The notes under the pieces were generated by a model. That model had not been told where the DNA came from, ran no database searches, and was given only the letters and a program-made list of their open reading frames with translations. A stretch of DNA of 57,540 nt from JANQKX01 sp039028695 (GTDB lineage Bacteria > Pseudomonadota > Alphaproteobacteria > Kiloniellales > Kiloniellaceae), in contig JBCCHN010000017.1 in NCBI GenBank assembly GCA_039028695.1, forward strand, positions 1 through 57,540, given 5' to 3'. Shown piece after piece: positions 32,775 through 42,379 of this stretch. Made by a program: the position numbers and the translations under genes. Position 1 is the stretch's first letter; every line of letters begins with the position of its first letter.

Positions 32775-34196
32775 GTGGTAGAATCCATCAGCAATTTCAT
32801 TTGGACCTATATTTTAATCGCGGCGCTATTGCTCATCGGGCTGCTGCTCACATTTTCCTCGCGATTTGTGCAAGTTCGCTACTTTTTCCGCATGTTTCGG
32901 GTGCTCGGGAGTGCTTTTCATCATGAAGGCGGACACGTTAGTTCATTTCAAGCGCTGGTCGTTTCAGTGGCCGGACGTGTGGGGGCGGGAAATATAGCCG
33001 GCGTGGCCGTGGCCATAACCCTAGGCGGGCCCGGGGCTGTTTTCTGGATGTGGATCGTGGCGCTTATTGGTATGGCCACCAGCATGTTCGAATGCACGCT
33101 GGGACAACTTTTCAAGAAAAATGAGCCGGATGGGGCGTTTCGCGGCGGACCGGCTTTTTACATTGAGCGTGGTCTGGGACCCAATTGGCGGTGGCTAGCG
33201 ATTTTGTTCTCGGTGCTCATGTTGGCAACGTTTGGCCTTTTTTTCATCGCACTCCAATCCAACACGGTTGCGGCCTCTTTCGAGGACGCATTCGGCGTGC
33301 CGGAAATTGCCAGCGGAATATTAATGGCAATTGTCCTTGGGCTCATTGTCTTCGGCGGCATCAAGCGGATTGCTCGGGTCGCGGAGATCATTGTACCCAT
33401 CATGGCCATTGGCTATCTGGTGATTGCGCTGGCTGTAATCGTTATTGACTTTCATGAATTGCCGAGGGTTTTCCTCTATATTGTGGAATCGGCCTTTGGT
33501 TTGGACGCCGCCGTGGGAGGGGGTATCGGTGCGGCTATTCTGCAAGGCGTGCAACGGGGTCTCTTTTCCAATGAGGCAGGCTTGGGCAGCGCGCCCAACG
33601 TGGCGGCTGTTGCCTATGTGCGCCATCCGATCAATCAGGGAATTGTGCAGTCGTTCAGCGTTTTCATCGATACAATCATCATGTGCACCTGCACAGCGGC
33701 AATAATTTTATTATCGGATGTCTATCAGCCGGGCGCGGATATAAATGGCGCAATTTTGACCCAACGCGCTTTGGCGGAAAATGTTGGCAGTTGGGGTGGT
33801 AGTTTTGTCAGCCTTGCCGTCATGCTTTTTGCCTTTAGCACCATCATGTATTGCTATTATTTAGGTGAAAACGCGCTGGCATTTTTTAGCGAGAATGCTT
33901 TGGCAATTAACGGATTGCGTTTGGCGGCGATGGGCCTCGTTGTTTGGGGAGCTTTACAAGAACTGGAAACGGTACTCCATCTTTCAAACCTCACCATGGG
34001 TCTCTTGGCGCTGGTGAATCTCTTTGCGCTCGCGCTTCTTTTTAAGATCGTGCTGCGGGTTTTGCGGGACTTTGACGATCAATTGGCCGCCGGTGTGACG
34101 CGCCCGGTCTTCGACTCGAACAAATTCTCCGATTTGGACATCGATCACGAGGCCTGGCGTATGGACGAGGAAAAGCCCTCGCCCGACGCGCGTTAA
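32775..34196 (+). CDS. Sodium:alanine/glycine symporter (AGCS family)
   Basis: A 473-residue membrane protein. The diagnostic AGCS motif is seen in GRVGAGNIAGVAVAITLGGPGAVFWMW (about residues 70-95), and the later GLFSNEAGLGSAPNVAAVAYVRHPINQG segment is also characteristic. It imports alanine or glycine with sodium. The start is GTG 32775, five bases after a strong GGGGAGG site; the earlier in-frame GTG at 32769 overlaps that site. It ends with a soluble charged tail. A leader hairpin precedes it. Confidence 0.93.
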   Translation: MVESISNFIWTYILIAALLLIGLLLTFSSRFVQVRYFFRMFRVLGSAFHHEGGHVSSFQALVVSVAGRVGAGNIAGVAVAITLGGPGAVFWMWIVALIGMATSMFECTLGQLFKKNEPDGAFRGGPAFYIERGLGPNWRWLAILFSVLMLATFGLFFIALQSNTVAASFEDAFGVPEIASGILMAIVLGLIVFGGIKRIARVAEIIVPIMAIGYLVIALAVIVIDFHELPRVFLYIVESAFGLDAAVGGGIGAAILQGVQRGLFSNEAGLGSAPNVAAVAYVRHPINQGIVQSFSVFIDTIIMCTCTAAIILLSDVYQPGADINGAILTQRALAENVGSWGGSFVSLAVMLFAFSTIMYCYYLGENALAFFSENALAINGLRLAAMGLVVWGALQELETVLHLSNLTMGLLALVNLFALALLFKIVLRVLRDFDDQLAAGVTRPVFDSNKFSDLDIDHEAWRMDEEKPSPDAR

Positions 34197-34437
34197 GTGG
34201 CCCAAAGCCAACCAACAATGACCAGGGCCAAAAGGACCAGAAAATAGAACAAGCCGACCTCTTCCTACTTACCTGCGGATCGCCACGCGTGCCCCTACCT
34301 GGGCTGTTGCCGGCAAAAATATACTGAGTGTGTTAAATCGTCACAGCTATTGAAACAAGTTACGATCTGGTTAGGATTATAGTCAGAACGCTTATCCCTA
34401 AAGCTCTACTCCAGATAAGCAAAACGGGTTTAAAAGA

Positions 34438-36042
34438 ATGGGTTTCGATATCAATAATTTGGCTGTTGCCGATTTGTCCCGGCTGCAGTTTGCCATGACG
34501 GCATTGTATCACTTTCTTTTTGTGCCTTTGACCCTGGGCCTGGCCCCCCTCTTGGCAATTATGGAATCGGTCTATGTGATGACTGGCCGTGTCATCTGGC
34601 GGGACATGACCAAGTTTTGGGGCATTCTTTTTGGTATTAACTTCGCCATGGGCGTTGCGACCGGCATTACCATGGAATTCCAGTTCGGCACCAACTGGGC
34701 CTATTATTCCCATTTTGTCGGTGATGTTTTCGGCGCGCCTCTCGCCATGGAAGGCCTTATGGCCTTTTTCCTGGAAGCGACATTTGTAGGACTGTTCTTT
34801 TTCGGATGGGACAAGTTGTCCCGTTTGGGCCATTTGGTCGTGACATGGCTGATGGCTTTGGGCACCAATTTCTCCGCCCTTTGGATCTTGATTGCCAACG
34901 GCTGGATGCAAAATCCTGTGGGCGCGTCTTTTAACGTGGAAACCATGCGTATGGAGATGACCTCTTTTGCCGAGGTTGTCTTCAACATTGTCGCTCAGGC
35001 TAAATTCGTGCACACGGTCTCGGCCGGGTATGTGATGGCGGCGGTATTTGTCATGGCCATTTCCGCGCTCTACCTCCTGCGCGGCAAGTTCCAGCCCTTG
35101 GCCCGCCGCTCCATGACCGTGGCCGCCAGTTTCGGGCTTGCGTCCGCCCTCTCGGTCGTGGTGCTGGGAGACGAGAGTGGCTACACCACCACTCAGCATC
35201 AAAAAATGAAGCTGGCAGCGATTGAGGCCATGTGGGAGACGGAGCCCGCGCCGGCCGACTTCACGGCGATTGGCTGGCCGGATCAGGAAGCCCATGAAAC
35301 TCATTACGCCATTAAGATTCCCTGGCTTTTGGGTTTGATTGCAACCCGGTCCATTGATGAAGAGGTTCCGGGCATTCTTGAATTGGTGGATCGGGCCAAG
35401 TTTCAAATCAAGGCTGGCATGCCTGCCTATGCGGCATTGCAAAAGCTGCAGGAGGATCCCAACGATGAAGACGCTCGGATTGCGCTTCAGGCCGGGCAGC
35501 GTCATTTGGGTCATACGCTTCTTTTATTGCGCCATACCGATGATCCTCTGGCGGCAACAGAAGAACAAATCGATGCGGCCGCCTGGGACACGGTCCCCGA
35601 TGTGGCGCCCTTGTTCTGGGCTTTCCGAGTGATGGCTGCGCTAGGCTTTTATTTTATCGCCTTTTTTGCCTTGGCTTTTTTTCTGGCAGCCCGGCGTCAG
35701 ATCGATCGCTACCGCTGGTTCCTGAGGCTTTCCCTCTTGACTCTACCTTTGCCTTGGGTGGCGGCGGAAATGGGTTGGTTCGTGGCCGAGTTTGGCCGAC
35801 AGCCTTGGGTGATTGAGGGGATTTTGCCCACCTTCCTGGCAGCGTCATCCGTCTCACTTTTCGACGTGTGGTTTAGCCTTGTCGGATTTGTTGCGCTCTA
35901 TTCGACCCTGGCCGTGGTGGATGTGTTTCTCATGATTCGGGCCATTCGCAAGGGCCCGACGATCACCGGGGACGGTCCGGCCGGAAGTCGCGAGCGGACG
36001 CCCGCCGCTGCGCCGGCGGCCCATGCGGTTCCTGCCGAATAG
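34438..36042 (+). CDS. cydA: Cytochrome bd ubiquinol oxidase subunit I
   Basis: The 534-residue catalytic subunit of the bd-type terminal oxidase, which oxidises quinol and reduces oxygen to water without pumping protons. H25 in LQFAMTALYHFLF corresponds to the high-spin haem b ligand (E. coli H19), and the conserved GWFVAEFGRQPWVIEGILPT segment near residue 445 belongs to the haem d region. The quinol-binding Q loop is the long hydrophilic stretch around residues 250-385. This enzyme is used under low oxygen or stress. It forms an operon with cydB and cydX. Confidence 0.97.
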   Translation: MGFDINNLAVADLSRLQFAMTALYHFLFVPLTLGLAPLLAIMESVYVMTGRVIWRDMTKFWGILFGINFAMGVATGITMEFQFGTNWAYYSHFVGDVFGAPLAMEGLMAFFLEATFVGLFFFGWDKLSRLGHLVVTWLMALGTNFSALWILIANGWMQNPVGASFNVETMRMEMTSFAEVVFNIVAQAKFVHTVSAGYVMAAVFVMAISALYLLRGKFQPLARRSMTVAASFGLASALSVVVLGDESGYTTTQHQKMKLAAIEAMWETEPAPADFTAIGWPDQEAHETHYAIKIPWLLGLIATRSIDEEVPGILELVDRAKFQIKAGMPAYAALQKLQEDPNDEDARIALQAGQRHLGHTLLLLRHTDDPLAATEEQIDAAAWDTVPDVAPLFWAFRVMAALGFYFIAFFALAFFLAARRQIDRYRWFLRLSLLTLPLPWVAAEMGWFVAEFGRQPWVIEGILPTFLAASSVSLFDVWFSLVGFVALYSTLAVVDVFLMIRAIRKGPTITGDGPAGSRERTPAAAPAAHAVPAE

Positions 36043-36060
36043 GGGCCATGGAACGATATC

Positions 36061-37203
36061 ATGTTTATTGACTATGAAATTCTCCGTCTCATTTGGTGGC
36101 TTTTGCTGGGCGTGCTGCTGATCGGCTTTGCTGTGATGGACGGTTTTGATTTGGGCGTGGCGGCGTTGCTTCCTGTGGTCGCCAAGAACGATCCGGAGCG
36201 CCGGGTAGCGATCAACACGGTGGGACCTGTTTGGGAAGGGAACCAGGTTTGGCTGATTCTCGGCGGCGGTGCGATTTTTGCGGCTTGGCCCTCTCTTTAC
36301 GCGGTGAGTTTCTCGGGATTTTATTTGGCCATGTTCTTGGTCCTGACGACTCTGATCCTGCGGCCGGTCGGCTTTAAATTCCGCTCTAAAATCGACGCAC
36401 CGGGATGGCGGCGAACATGGGACGGTGCCCTGGTGATCGGTGGTGTCGTCCCAGCCTTGATTTTCGGGGTGGCGGTTGGCAATGCCCTTCAGGGCGTGGA
36501 TTTCAGTTTTGACCGCAGTTTGCGCGCCACATACGAGTTTGGCCTTCTTGACTTGCTCAACCCCTTCGCACTGCTGTGCGGCTTGGTGAGCTTGGCTATG
36601 TTGTTGATGCACGGCGCCAGTTACCTGGCCTTGAAAGCGGGTGCGCCGGTTTGTGATAGAGCCCGCAAGGTTGGTCAGCTGGCGGCCCTGATGCTGATCG
36701 TGCTCTTTAGCCTTGGCGGCGTCTGGACGGCCTGGGGTTTAGAGGGCTATGTAATCCAGGCCGGAGCCGATCCATCCGGGCCTTCCAATCCCCTAGGCAA
36801 GGAGGTGGTTCGCGAAACCGGGGCCTGGCTGAACAACTATTCCAACCACGGCTTTTTCATTATCGCTCCCATTATGGTGTATCTTGGGGCGTTCCTTGCT
36901 TTGCTGGCCATGCGGGCAGCCAAGGACGGAATGGCTTTTATCTCCAGTGCCTTTTCCGTTGCCGGTGTGGTGGCAACCGCTGGGGTGAGCATGTTTCCAT
37001 TCTTGCTGCCCTCTTCATTGGATCCGGCCAGCAGCCTCACTGTCTGGGATGCCTCAAGCAGCCAGCTTACTTTGCTGGTTATGTTGATTGGTGCGCTTAT
37101 CTTCATGCCGATCATCATCTTGTATACCAGTTGGGTCTATCGGGTGCTGAAAGGTCGGGTAACGGCCGACTATATCGAGTCGAATACCCACAGCAGCTAT
37201 TAA
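36061..37203 (+). CDS. cydB: Cytochrome bd ubiquinol oxidase subunit II
   Basis: A 380-residue partner of CydA that provides the proton path and stabilises the haems. It begins with MFIDYEILRLIWWLLLGVLLIGFAVMDGFDLGVAALLP and continues with VGPVWEGNQVWLILGGGAIFAAWP, both standard for CydB. Eight or nine membrane helices are present. The gene starts 18 bases after cydA and is followed 15 bases later by cydX. No cydDC assembly exporter genes are near. Confidence 0.96.
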   Translation: MFIDYEILRLIWWLLLGVLLIGFAVMDGFDLGVAALLPVVAKNDPERRVAINTVGPVWEGNQVWLILGGGAIFAAWPSLYAVSFSGFYLAMFLVLTTLILRPVGFKFRSKIDAPGWRRTWDGALVIGGVVPALIFGVAVGNALQGVDFSFDRSLRATYEFGLLDLLNPFALLCGLVSLAMLLMHGASYLALKAGAPVCDRARKVGQLAALMLIVLFSLGGVWTAWGLEGYVIQAGADPSGPSNPLGKEVVRETGAWLNNYSNHGFFIIAPIMVYLGAFLALLAMRAAKDGMAFISSAFSVAGVVATAGVSMFPFLLPSSLDPASSLTVWDASSSQLTLLVMLIGALIFMPIIILYTSWVYRVLKGRVTADYIESNTHSSY

Positions 37204-37218
37204 GGGAAAAGAGGGACC

Positions 37219-37347
37219 ATGTGGTATTTTGCCTGGATTTTGGGTTTCGGCCTCGCTTGTGGGTTTGCTGTTTTGAACGCCCTTTGGTTTGAACTGGATT
37301 CGGATAGCCATGCCGGAGACCGGGACGATCAGCCAAATATTTCTTAA
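37219..37347 (+). CDS. cydX: Cytochrome bd oxidase small subunit CydX
   Basis: A 42-residue single-helix protein starting MWYFAWILGFGLACGFAVLNALWFE and ending in a short acidic tail. This is the family motif of the CydX/YbgT subunit, which stabilises the haem sites of CydAB. An AGGGA ribosome site lies before the ATG. It is too short for standard gene finding, so many annotations would omit it. It sits 15 bases after cydB in the same operon. Confidence 0.9.
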   Translation: MWYFAWILGFGLACGFAVLNALWFELDSDSHAGDRDDQPNIS

Positions 37348-37561
37348 GGAACCTGTCCAGCCTTGCCGCGGAAACAGGTGCACTTGCCAATTTTTGCTTT
37401 AAATCCATGAGACTAAGGGCCACTATAGCTCCCCGTTGAGGGGACATTGGGTTTCGTTCTGCAAATCTTTTCGTGTTCCTGAAACGGAGGCATTCGACGA
37501 ACGCCGGCCAAAAAATGGCAGGCAAGCAGGCGATTTGGGAGGCGGGTACCCTTTGACCGCC

Positions 37562-38323
37562 ATGTTAACTGTTAAAGAGCTGACCAAGGCTTTTGGGGGG
37601 CTTGTTGCTGTATCCGGGGCTTCCTTTGAGCTGGCCGAAGGGCGGATTACGGGCCTTATCGGGCCAAACGGAGCCGGCAAGACCACAACGTTCAGCATGA
37701 TTGCAGGGGCCTTGAAGCCCACTTCGGGTTCAGTAGCCTACGTGGGCCGGGATATCACAGGCTTGTCTACCCACAAGCTCTTTCATCAGGGGGTTGTGCG
37801 TACCTTTCAGATCCCTCACGAATTTGGCCTCCTCACGGTGCTGGAAAATCTCATGGTGGTGCCGGGCGAGCAACCGGGCGAGAACATCTTCAAGGTGTGG
37901 CTGTCCCCAGGTAGGGTGCGAGACCGAGAAAAGGCCGTGCGGCGAAGGGCTGAAGAAACACTGGAGTTTCTCAACCTGAGCCCCTTGCGCCACGAACTGG
38001 CTCAGAATCTCTCCGGCGGTCAAAAAAAGCTTTTGGAGTTGGGTCGGGCCATGATGACCGATGCGCGTCTGGTGTTGCTGGATGAGCCGGGTGCTGGGGT
38101 AAACCCCACCTTGATGAAAAAGCTGGGCGAGATGATCCGCCGTCTCAATCAAGAGCGGGGCTATACCTTTTGCATCATCGAACATGACATGGACTTGATT
38201 GCTAGCTTGTGCGATCCCGTCATTGTCTTGGCCGAGGGACAGGTTCTGGTAGCCGGTGACTTTCGGCAAATTCGTCGGGATGAGCGCGTGCTGGATGCTT
38301 ATCTGGGAGGCGGCGAAGACTGA
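37562..38323 (+). CDS. livG: Branched-chain amino acid ABC transporter ATP-binding protein
   Basis: A 253-residue ABC ATPase. Walker A is GPNGAGKTT, the signature is NLSGGQKKLLELGRAMM, Walker B is VLLDEPGAG with ALVLLDEP-like context, and the switch His follows in IIEHDMD. The ending with a long DFRQIRRDERVLDAYLGG tail is typical of LivG. The ATG 37562 is chosen; an in-frame TTG at 37553 has the better-spaced GGGAGG site. It overlaps livF by one base (TGATG). It powers the liv operon permease. Confidence 0.92.
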   Translation: MLTVKELTKAFGGLVAVSGASFELAEGRITGLIGPNGAGKTTTFSMIAGALKPTSGSVAYVGRDITGLSTHKLFHQGVVRTFQIPHEFGLLTVLENLMVVPGEQPGENIFKVWLSPGRVRDREKAVRRRAEETLEFLNLSPLRHELAQNLSGGQKKLLELGRAMMTDARLVLLDEPGAGVNPTLMKKLGEMIRRLNQERGYTFCIIEHDMDLIASLCDPVIVLAEGQVLVAGDFRQIRRDERVLDAYLGGGED

Positions 38324-39108
38324 TGACAGCCGCGGGATTGCCAGTACTGGAATTGAAGGCTGTGAGCGGTGGTTATGGCGAAACGGAAATTCTCCATGGC
38401 ATCAATTTGGTGGTTCACTCCGGTGAGATTGTGACAATCATCGGGCCTAACGGGGCCGGTAAGTCCACTGCCATGAAAGCGGTTTTCGGTCTCCTAAATC
38501 TTACGGCCGGATCGGTTGTCTTGAGCGACAAAGAGATCACAAATACGCCCCCGGAAAAGGTCGTATCCCTTGGTGTTTGTTATGTCCCTCAAACCGCTAA
38601 TATCTTCCCAAACCTGTCGGTGGAGGAAAACTTGGAGATGGGTGCTTTCGTCCGTACCGATGACTACCGGCCCCGCTTGCAAGAGATTTACAGGATGTTT
38701 CCACCGCTGAAAGAAAAGCGGAAACAGTCGGCGGGTACTCTGTCAGGGGGCCAGCGGCAGATGGTTGCAATGGGTAAAGCTTTGATGTTGGAGCCAGAGA
38801 TCTTGCTGTTAGATGAGCCGACAGCGGGTTTGTCGCCTAAGTATCGGAGCGAAATTTTTCAAATCGTAAAGGATATCAATCAATCGGGAACGCCGATCTT
38901 GATGGTGGAACAAAAAGCTAAGCAGTCCCTAAAAATAGCCGATCGAGGCTATGTGCTGGTGGATGGCCAGAACCGCTACGAGGGGACCGGTGCCGAATTG
39001 TTGGCCGATCCGGAAGTAGGCGAGATGTTCCTCGGCGGCGGCCGGACTGAACCGACCGAAAGTTCAGATGGTGAAAATGGAGCCGGGGTGGAGGGTAAGC
39101 CGGCGTGA
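38323..39108 (+). CDS. livF: Branched-chain amino acid ABC transporter ATP-binding protein
   Basis: The second ABC ATPase, 261 residues. Walker A is GPNGAGKST (about residues 45-53), the signature is TLSGGQRQMVAMGKALM, and Walker B is ILLLDEPTAGLSP. LivF proteins are usually about 235 residues; this one carries a C-terminal extension of some 20 polar residues. It overlaps livG by one base at its start and livH by four bases at its end (GTGA), consistent with one mRNA. Confidence 0.93.
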   Translation: MTAAGLPVLELKAVSGGYGETEILHGINLVVHSGEIVTIIGPNGAGKSTAMKAVFGLLNLTAGSVVLSDKEITNTPPEKVVSLGVCYVPQTANIFPNLSVEENLEMGAFVRTDDYRPRLQEIYRMFPPLKEKRKQSAGTLSGGQRQMVAMGKALMLEPEILLLDEPTAGLSPKYRSEIFQIVKDINQSGTPILMVEQKAKQSLKIADRGYVLVDGQNRYEGTGAELLADPEVGEMFLGGGRTEPTESSDGENGAGVEGKPA

Positions 39109-39995
39109 TCGACTTTATCAATTTTCATCTCATTCCAGGACTGGTTCTAGGCAGCATTTATGCCTTGGGCGCTATCGGCATTACATTGACCTTTGGCATT
39201 CTGCGTTTTGCAAACTTTGCCCATGGTGAAACCATGACCCTGGGCGTTTATTTTACACTGAGCCTTATCCTCTTGACCGGGCTTCATCCTTTGATCGTTT
39301 TGCCCCTGGCGATGGCGCTCACGACGGTTGCGATTTTAGGCATAGACCGGGCTTTTTATAAGCCACTTCGGGCCGCCCCGACCGTGGTATTGGTGATGGC
39401 CTCCTTTGGCATGATGCTGATGATCCGTTCAGTCATCCAGTTCTCCTGGGGTGTGCAGCTCACGTCACTCTCTAAGGGTATTACAAAGCCATACGTCTTG
39501 TTCGACGCGCTCCGCCTTTCGCCAAAACATGTCATGATTATCCTTTCGGCAATGGCGCTTATGCTGGCCGTGCACCTGCTGTTGACGCGCACTAAAATCG
39601 GCAAGGCCATGAGGGCCATGGCCGACTCGCCCGAGCTGGCGCGCCTGACCGGGATCGACACCGAAGCTGTGGTCCGCATGACTTGGATTATCGGTGCTTG
39701 CTTGGCGACCGCCGCGGGGGTCTTCCTGGCCATCGATACCCATGTGGAAACGCTGATGGGGTATAAGCTCTTGCTGCCCATGTTTGCCGCCGCGATTTTG
39801 GGAGGAATTGGCCGGCCTTACGGTGCCATGGCGGGAGGCTTGATCATTGGGGTCGCCGAGGAATTGTCGACCTACGCCTGGCTGGGTGATGGCCCGCTGC
39901 TGAACCCGGGGTACAAAGCAGGCGTCGCATTCGGCATTATGGTCATCATGCTGATCTGGCGGCCCAGCGGCCTCTTCCGCGGTCGGGTGTTTTAG
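39105..39995 (+). CDS. livH: Branched-chain amino acid ABC transporter permease
   Basis: A 296-residue permease with eight or so helices. It begins with LIPGLVLGSIYALGAIGITLTFGILRFANFAHGE, the LivH N-terminal signature, and the cytoplasmic coupling loop that contacts the ATPases falls around AMADSPELARLTGID (about residues 170-185). The start is GTG overlapping the stop of livF. It pairs with LivM. Confidence 0.94.
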   Translation: MIDFINFHLIPGLVLGSIYALGAIGITLTFGILRFANFAHGETMTLGVYFTLSLILLTGLHPLIVLPLAMALTTVAILGIDRAFYKPLRAAPTVVLVMASFGMMLMIRSVIQFSWGVQLTSLSKGITKPYVLFDALRLSPKHVMIILSAMALMLAVHLLLTRTKIGKAMRAMADSPELARLTGIDTEAVVRMTWIIGACLATAAGVFLAIDTHVETLMGYKLLLPMFAAAILGGIGRPYGAMAGGLIIGVAEELSTYAWLGDGPLLNPGYKAGVAFGIMVIMLIWRPSGLFRGRVF

Positions 39996-40006
39996 GGAAA
40001 AGGACG

Positions 40007-40981
40007 ATGGAACAATTCTACGGCATTTTCCTTTACATCGTTGCTTTGCTGACGATGGGCGGCATCTATTCCGTTCTCACCTTGGGCTTAAACATTCAAT
40101 GGGGGTTTACGGGCCTCTTTAACGCTGGCATCGCGGGGTTTTTAGCCATTGGAGCCTATGCCACAGCCTTGCTGACGACCGCCGCGAGCGAGCGTCACAT
40201 CGGCGGCCTTGATGCGCCCTATTTCGTTGGTCTTTTGGTGGCTATGATCGCCAGTGGGATCATAGCCTATGTCATCGGGCGAATTTGCATTCGTTTGCGC
40301 AGTGACTATCTCGCCATCGCGACGATCGGGATCGCGGAAATCCTGCGGTTGATCCTTAAAAACGAAACCTGGGCTACCAACGGGCCGCGCGGCGTTTCCA
40401 TGATCCCAAAGCCCTTTGAGCACCTGCCCGAGCCCTACAACCAGATTTGCTTCCTGCTGCTGGTGTTGGGGATCGTAGCGATTATCTATTTCCTTATGGA
40501 GCGAGCCAGGCAGGCGCCCTGGGGTCGGCTTATGACGGCTATCCGCGAGAACGAAGACGCCGCCCGAGCGGCCGGCAAGAATGTGGAACGGCTGCGGATT
40601 GAAGCCTTTGTCATCGGCTCTATGCTCATGGGATTGGCCGGTGGCTTGATGGCCCATTATCTGAAGTTTATCGGACCGAACGCCACAGACCCCCTGACCT
40701 CGACCTTTTTGGTTTGGGTCATGCTAACCGTGGGCGGCAGTGCCAACAATAAGGGTGCCATTTTGGGGGCCATGCTGATCTGGACAGTTTGGTCGGCGAC
40801 CGAAATTTTCACCAGTCGATTGCCCGAGGAATTGGCCATCCGCACGGCCTATATCAGGATCTTCCTGATCGGCCTTTTGTTGCAGATCATATTGCAAAAA
40901 TTTTCTCGTGGTATTTTGCCCGAACAACGCCCCAGTGGGGGTAAGCCTTCCGGTGGAGCGGAGACTAGGCCCCGCGAATAA
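40007..40981 (+). CDS. livM: Branched-chain amino acid ABC transporter permease
   Basis: A 324-residue permease with about nine helices. The stretch SVLTLGLNIQWGFTGLFNAGIAGFLAIGAYA matches the LivM N-terminus, and the family coupling loop is MTAIRENEDAARAAGKNVERL (about residues 178-198). The C-terminus has a long basic and proline-rich tail. It starts 11 bases after livH. Confidence 0.94.
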   Translation: MEQFYGIFLYIVALLTMGGIYSVLTLGLNIQWGFTGLFNAGIAGFLAIGAYATALLTTAASERHIGGLDAPYFVGLLVAMIASGIIAYVIGRICIRLRSDYLAIATIGIAEILRLILKNETWATNGPRGVSMIPKPFEHLPEPYNQICFLLLVLGIVAIIYFLMERARQAPWGRLMTAIRENEDAARAAGKNVERLRIEAFVIGSMLMGLAGGLMAHYLKFIGPNATDPLTSTFLVWVMLTVGGSANNKGAILGAMLIWTVWSATEIFTSRLPEELAIRTAYIRIFLIGLLLQIILQKFSRGILPEQRPSGGKPSGGAETRPRE

Positions 40982-41012
40982 GAGGCATTGGCCAGCGCAG
41001 ACACCTTCAGGA

Positions 41013-41041
41013 TTGTTCGATCTGAAAAAAGTTGTTCTAAT
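41013..41041 (+). promoter_or_regulatory. Candidate sigma-70 promoter for the binding-protein gene
   Basis: TTGTTC at 41013-41018, a 17-base spacer, and TCTAAT at 41036-41041 form a plausible -35/-10 pair 37 bases ahead of the binding-protein gene. It would allow stronger expression of the binding protein than of the rest of the operon. Confidence 0.35.
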
Positions 41042-41077
41042 ACACCTTAATGAGGAACGTAAGCAGGGAGAAAGAAG

Positions 41078-42289
41078 ATGCTCAAGAAAAGTTTGCTTTC
41101 AGCGGTGGCTGGGGCCGCCTTGGCCCTTGCGGCTGGTGCGGCGCAGGCCGATGACATCAAAGTCGGCTCGGCCGCGGGTGTTACCGGACCCATCGCCGAG
41201 TTGGTCGCGCCGATCTTGGCGGGCCGGAATTTGGCCGCTCAACATGTCAATGAACAAGGTGGTCTTTTGGGAGGCGATACCATGGTTATGGTGTTGTCGG
41301 ATTCCCAATGCGATCCGAAAGCCGGTGTGGACGCCGGGCAAAAGTTGGTAAATGTGGAACAAGTTGTGGCGGTTGTCGGCGCAAGCTGCTCGGGGGCGAC
41401 CAATGGCATGGTTCAATCGGTGACCATCCCCAGCGGTGTGGTTTCCCTCTCTGATTCGGCCACCGCGCCCTCCATCACCGAGCTGGATGACAACGATCTT
41501 GTGTTTCGCGTTGCGCCCTCGGATGCCTATCAAGGCTCGGCTCTTGCCAAGTTGGCGCGAGACGAGGGCTTTGATCGCTTGGCCATGACCTATTCCAACG
41601 ACGATTACAACGCCGGTATCGCCGCCGTCTTCGAGCAAGCATTTCAGGATCTGGGCGGCACCATTACCGGTAGCCAGGCCCACGAGCCCAACAAGGCCTC
41701 ATACCGTTCGGAATTATCCACCTTGTCGGATGGTGATCCCGAAGGTCTCGCCCTCTTCGCCTACTATGGCGGCAGTGGCATTACCATTGTTCGGAACAGC
41801 CTGGAAAACGGCCTGTTCGAAAAATTCTTGGCCGCCGACGGCATGTATGACGTCTCGGTTATCGAACAAATCGGTGCCGACAATCTGCGTGACAACATTA
41901 TGGTGACGCAAGCCGCGTCAGATGATCAGGATGCCTCTTATGGGTCTTTTGCCGAATCCTTCACGGCAGCGGGGTACGACCCGGCGGCACCCTATGCGGC
42001 TCACGGCTATGATGCGACCTTCCTGATTGCCTTGGCTATTGAAAAGGCTGGCTCAGCAGATCGTTCCAAGATTGGACCCGCGCTGCGCGAGGTCTCCAAT
42101 GGGGAAGGCACGGTGATCCGTCCCGGCGAGTGGGAAAAGGCCAAGGCGGCCATCGCGGCTGGAGAGCCCATCAACTATGAGGGAGCTTCCGGGATTGTCG
42201 ATTTTGATGAGAACGGTGATGTCACCGGCCTCTTCTCCGTCAACACGGTGAGCGACGACGACACCTGGTCGGCGAAGTTGATCAAGTAA
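41078..42289 (+). CDS. Branched-chain amino acid ABC transporter substrate-binding protein
   Basis: A 403-residue periplasmic protein. The signal peptide is MLKKSLLSAVAGAALALAAGAAQA, cut after AQA. The mature part has IKVGSAAGVTGPIAELVAPILAGRNLAAQ and LVNVEQVVAVVGASCSGATNGM, the pattern of Leu/Ile/Val (type I periplasmic) binding proteins. The ligand is not certain: members bind amino acids, urea, amides or aromatic acids. It lies behind livM, with a candidate promoter and GGGAGAA ribosome site, and is followed by a strong terminator. Confidence 0.93.
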   Translation: MLKKSLLSAVAGAALALAAGAAQADDIKVGSAAGVTGPIAELVAPILAGRNLAAQHVNEQGGLLGGDTMVMVLSDSQCDPKAGVDAGQKLVNVEQVVAVVGASCSGATNGMVQSVTIPSGVVSLSDSATAPSITELDDNDLVFRVAPSDAYQGSALAKLARDEGFDRLAMTYSNDDYNAGIAAVFEQAFQDLGGTITGSQAHEPNKASYRSELSTLSDGDPEGLALFAYYGGSGITIVRNSLENGLFEKFLAADGMYDVSVIEQIGADNLRDNIMVTQAASDDQDASYGSFAESFTAAGYDPAAPYAAHGYDATFLIALAIEKAGSADRSKIGPALREVSNGEGTVIRPGEWEKAKAAIAAGEPINYEGASGIVDFDENGDVTGLFSVNTVSDDDTWSAKLIK

Positions 42290-42328
42290 GGTCTGTCCTC
42301 ATAAAAAGAGGACTTCCCGTTACAGTTT

Positions 42329-42366
42329 GGGCGTCCCCGGCTCTTGCATTCGGGGGCGCCTTTTTC
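42329..42366 (+). terminator. Rho-independent terminator after the binding-protein gene
   Basis: GGCGTCCCCG (42330-42339) pairs with CGGGGGCGCC (42351-42360, one G-T pair), followed by five T at 42361-42365. A smaller hairpin, GTCCTC with GAGGAC (about 42295-42313), lies just before it. Together they end the liv operon. Confidence 0.85.
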
Positions 42367-42379
42367 ATTGCCGAAGGAT

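Noticed and set aside
34193..34265. Short minus-strand hydrophobic frame after the symporter gene, ending LVIVGWLWAT
   Set aside because: It has no ATG and no ribosome site, and its only starts are weak; the hydrophobic look is tempting but unsupported.
34360..35514. Long minus-strand frame of 384 codons over the cydA gene
   Set aside because: It lies antisense to the clear cydA coding sequence and its product is rich in His, Gln and Arg with no recognisable motif. It is a shadow of a G+C-rich gene.
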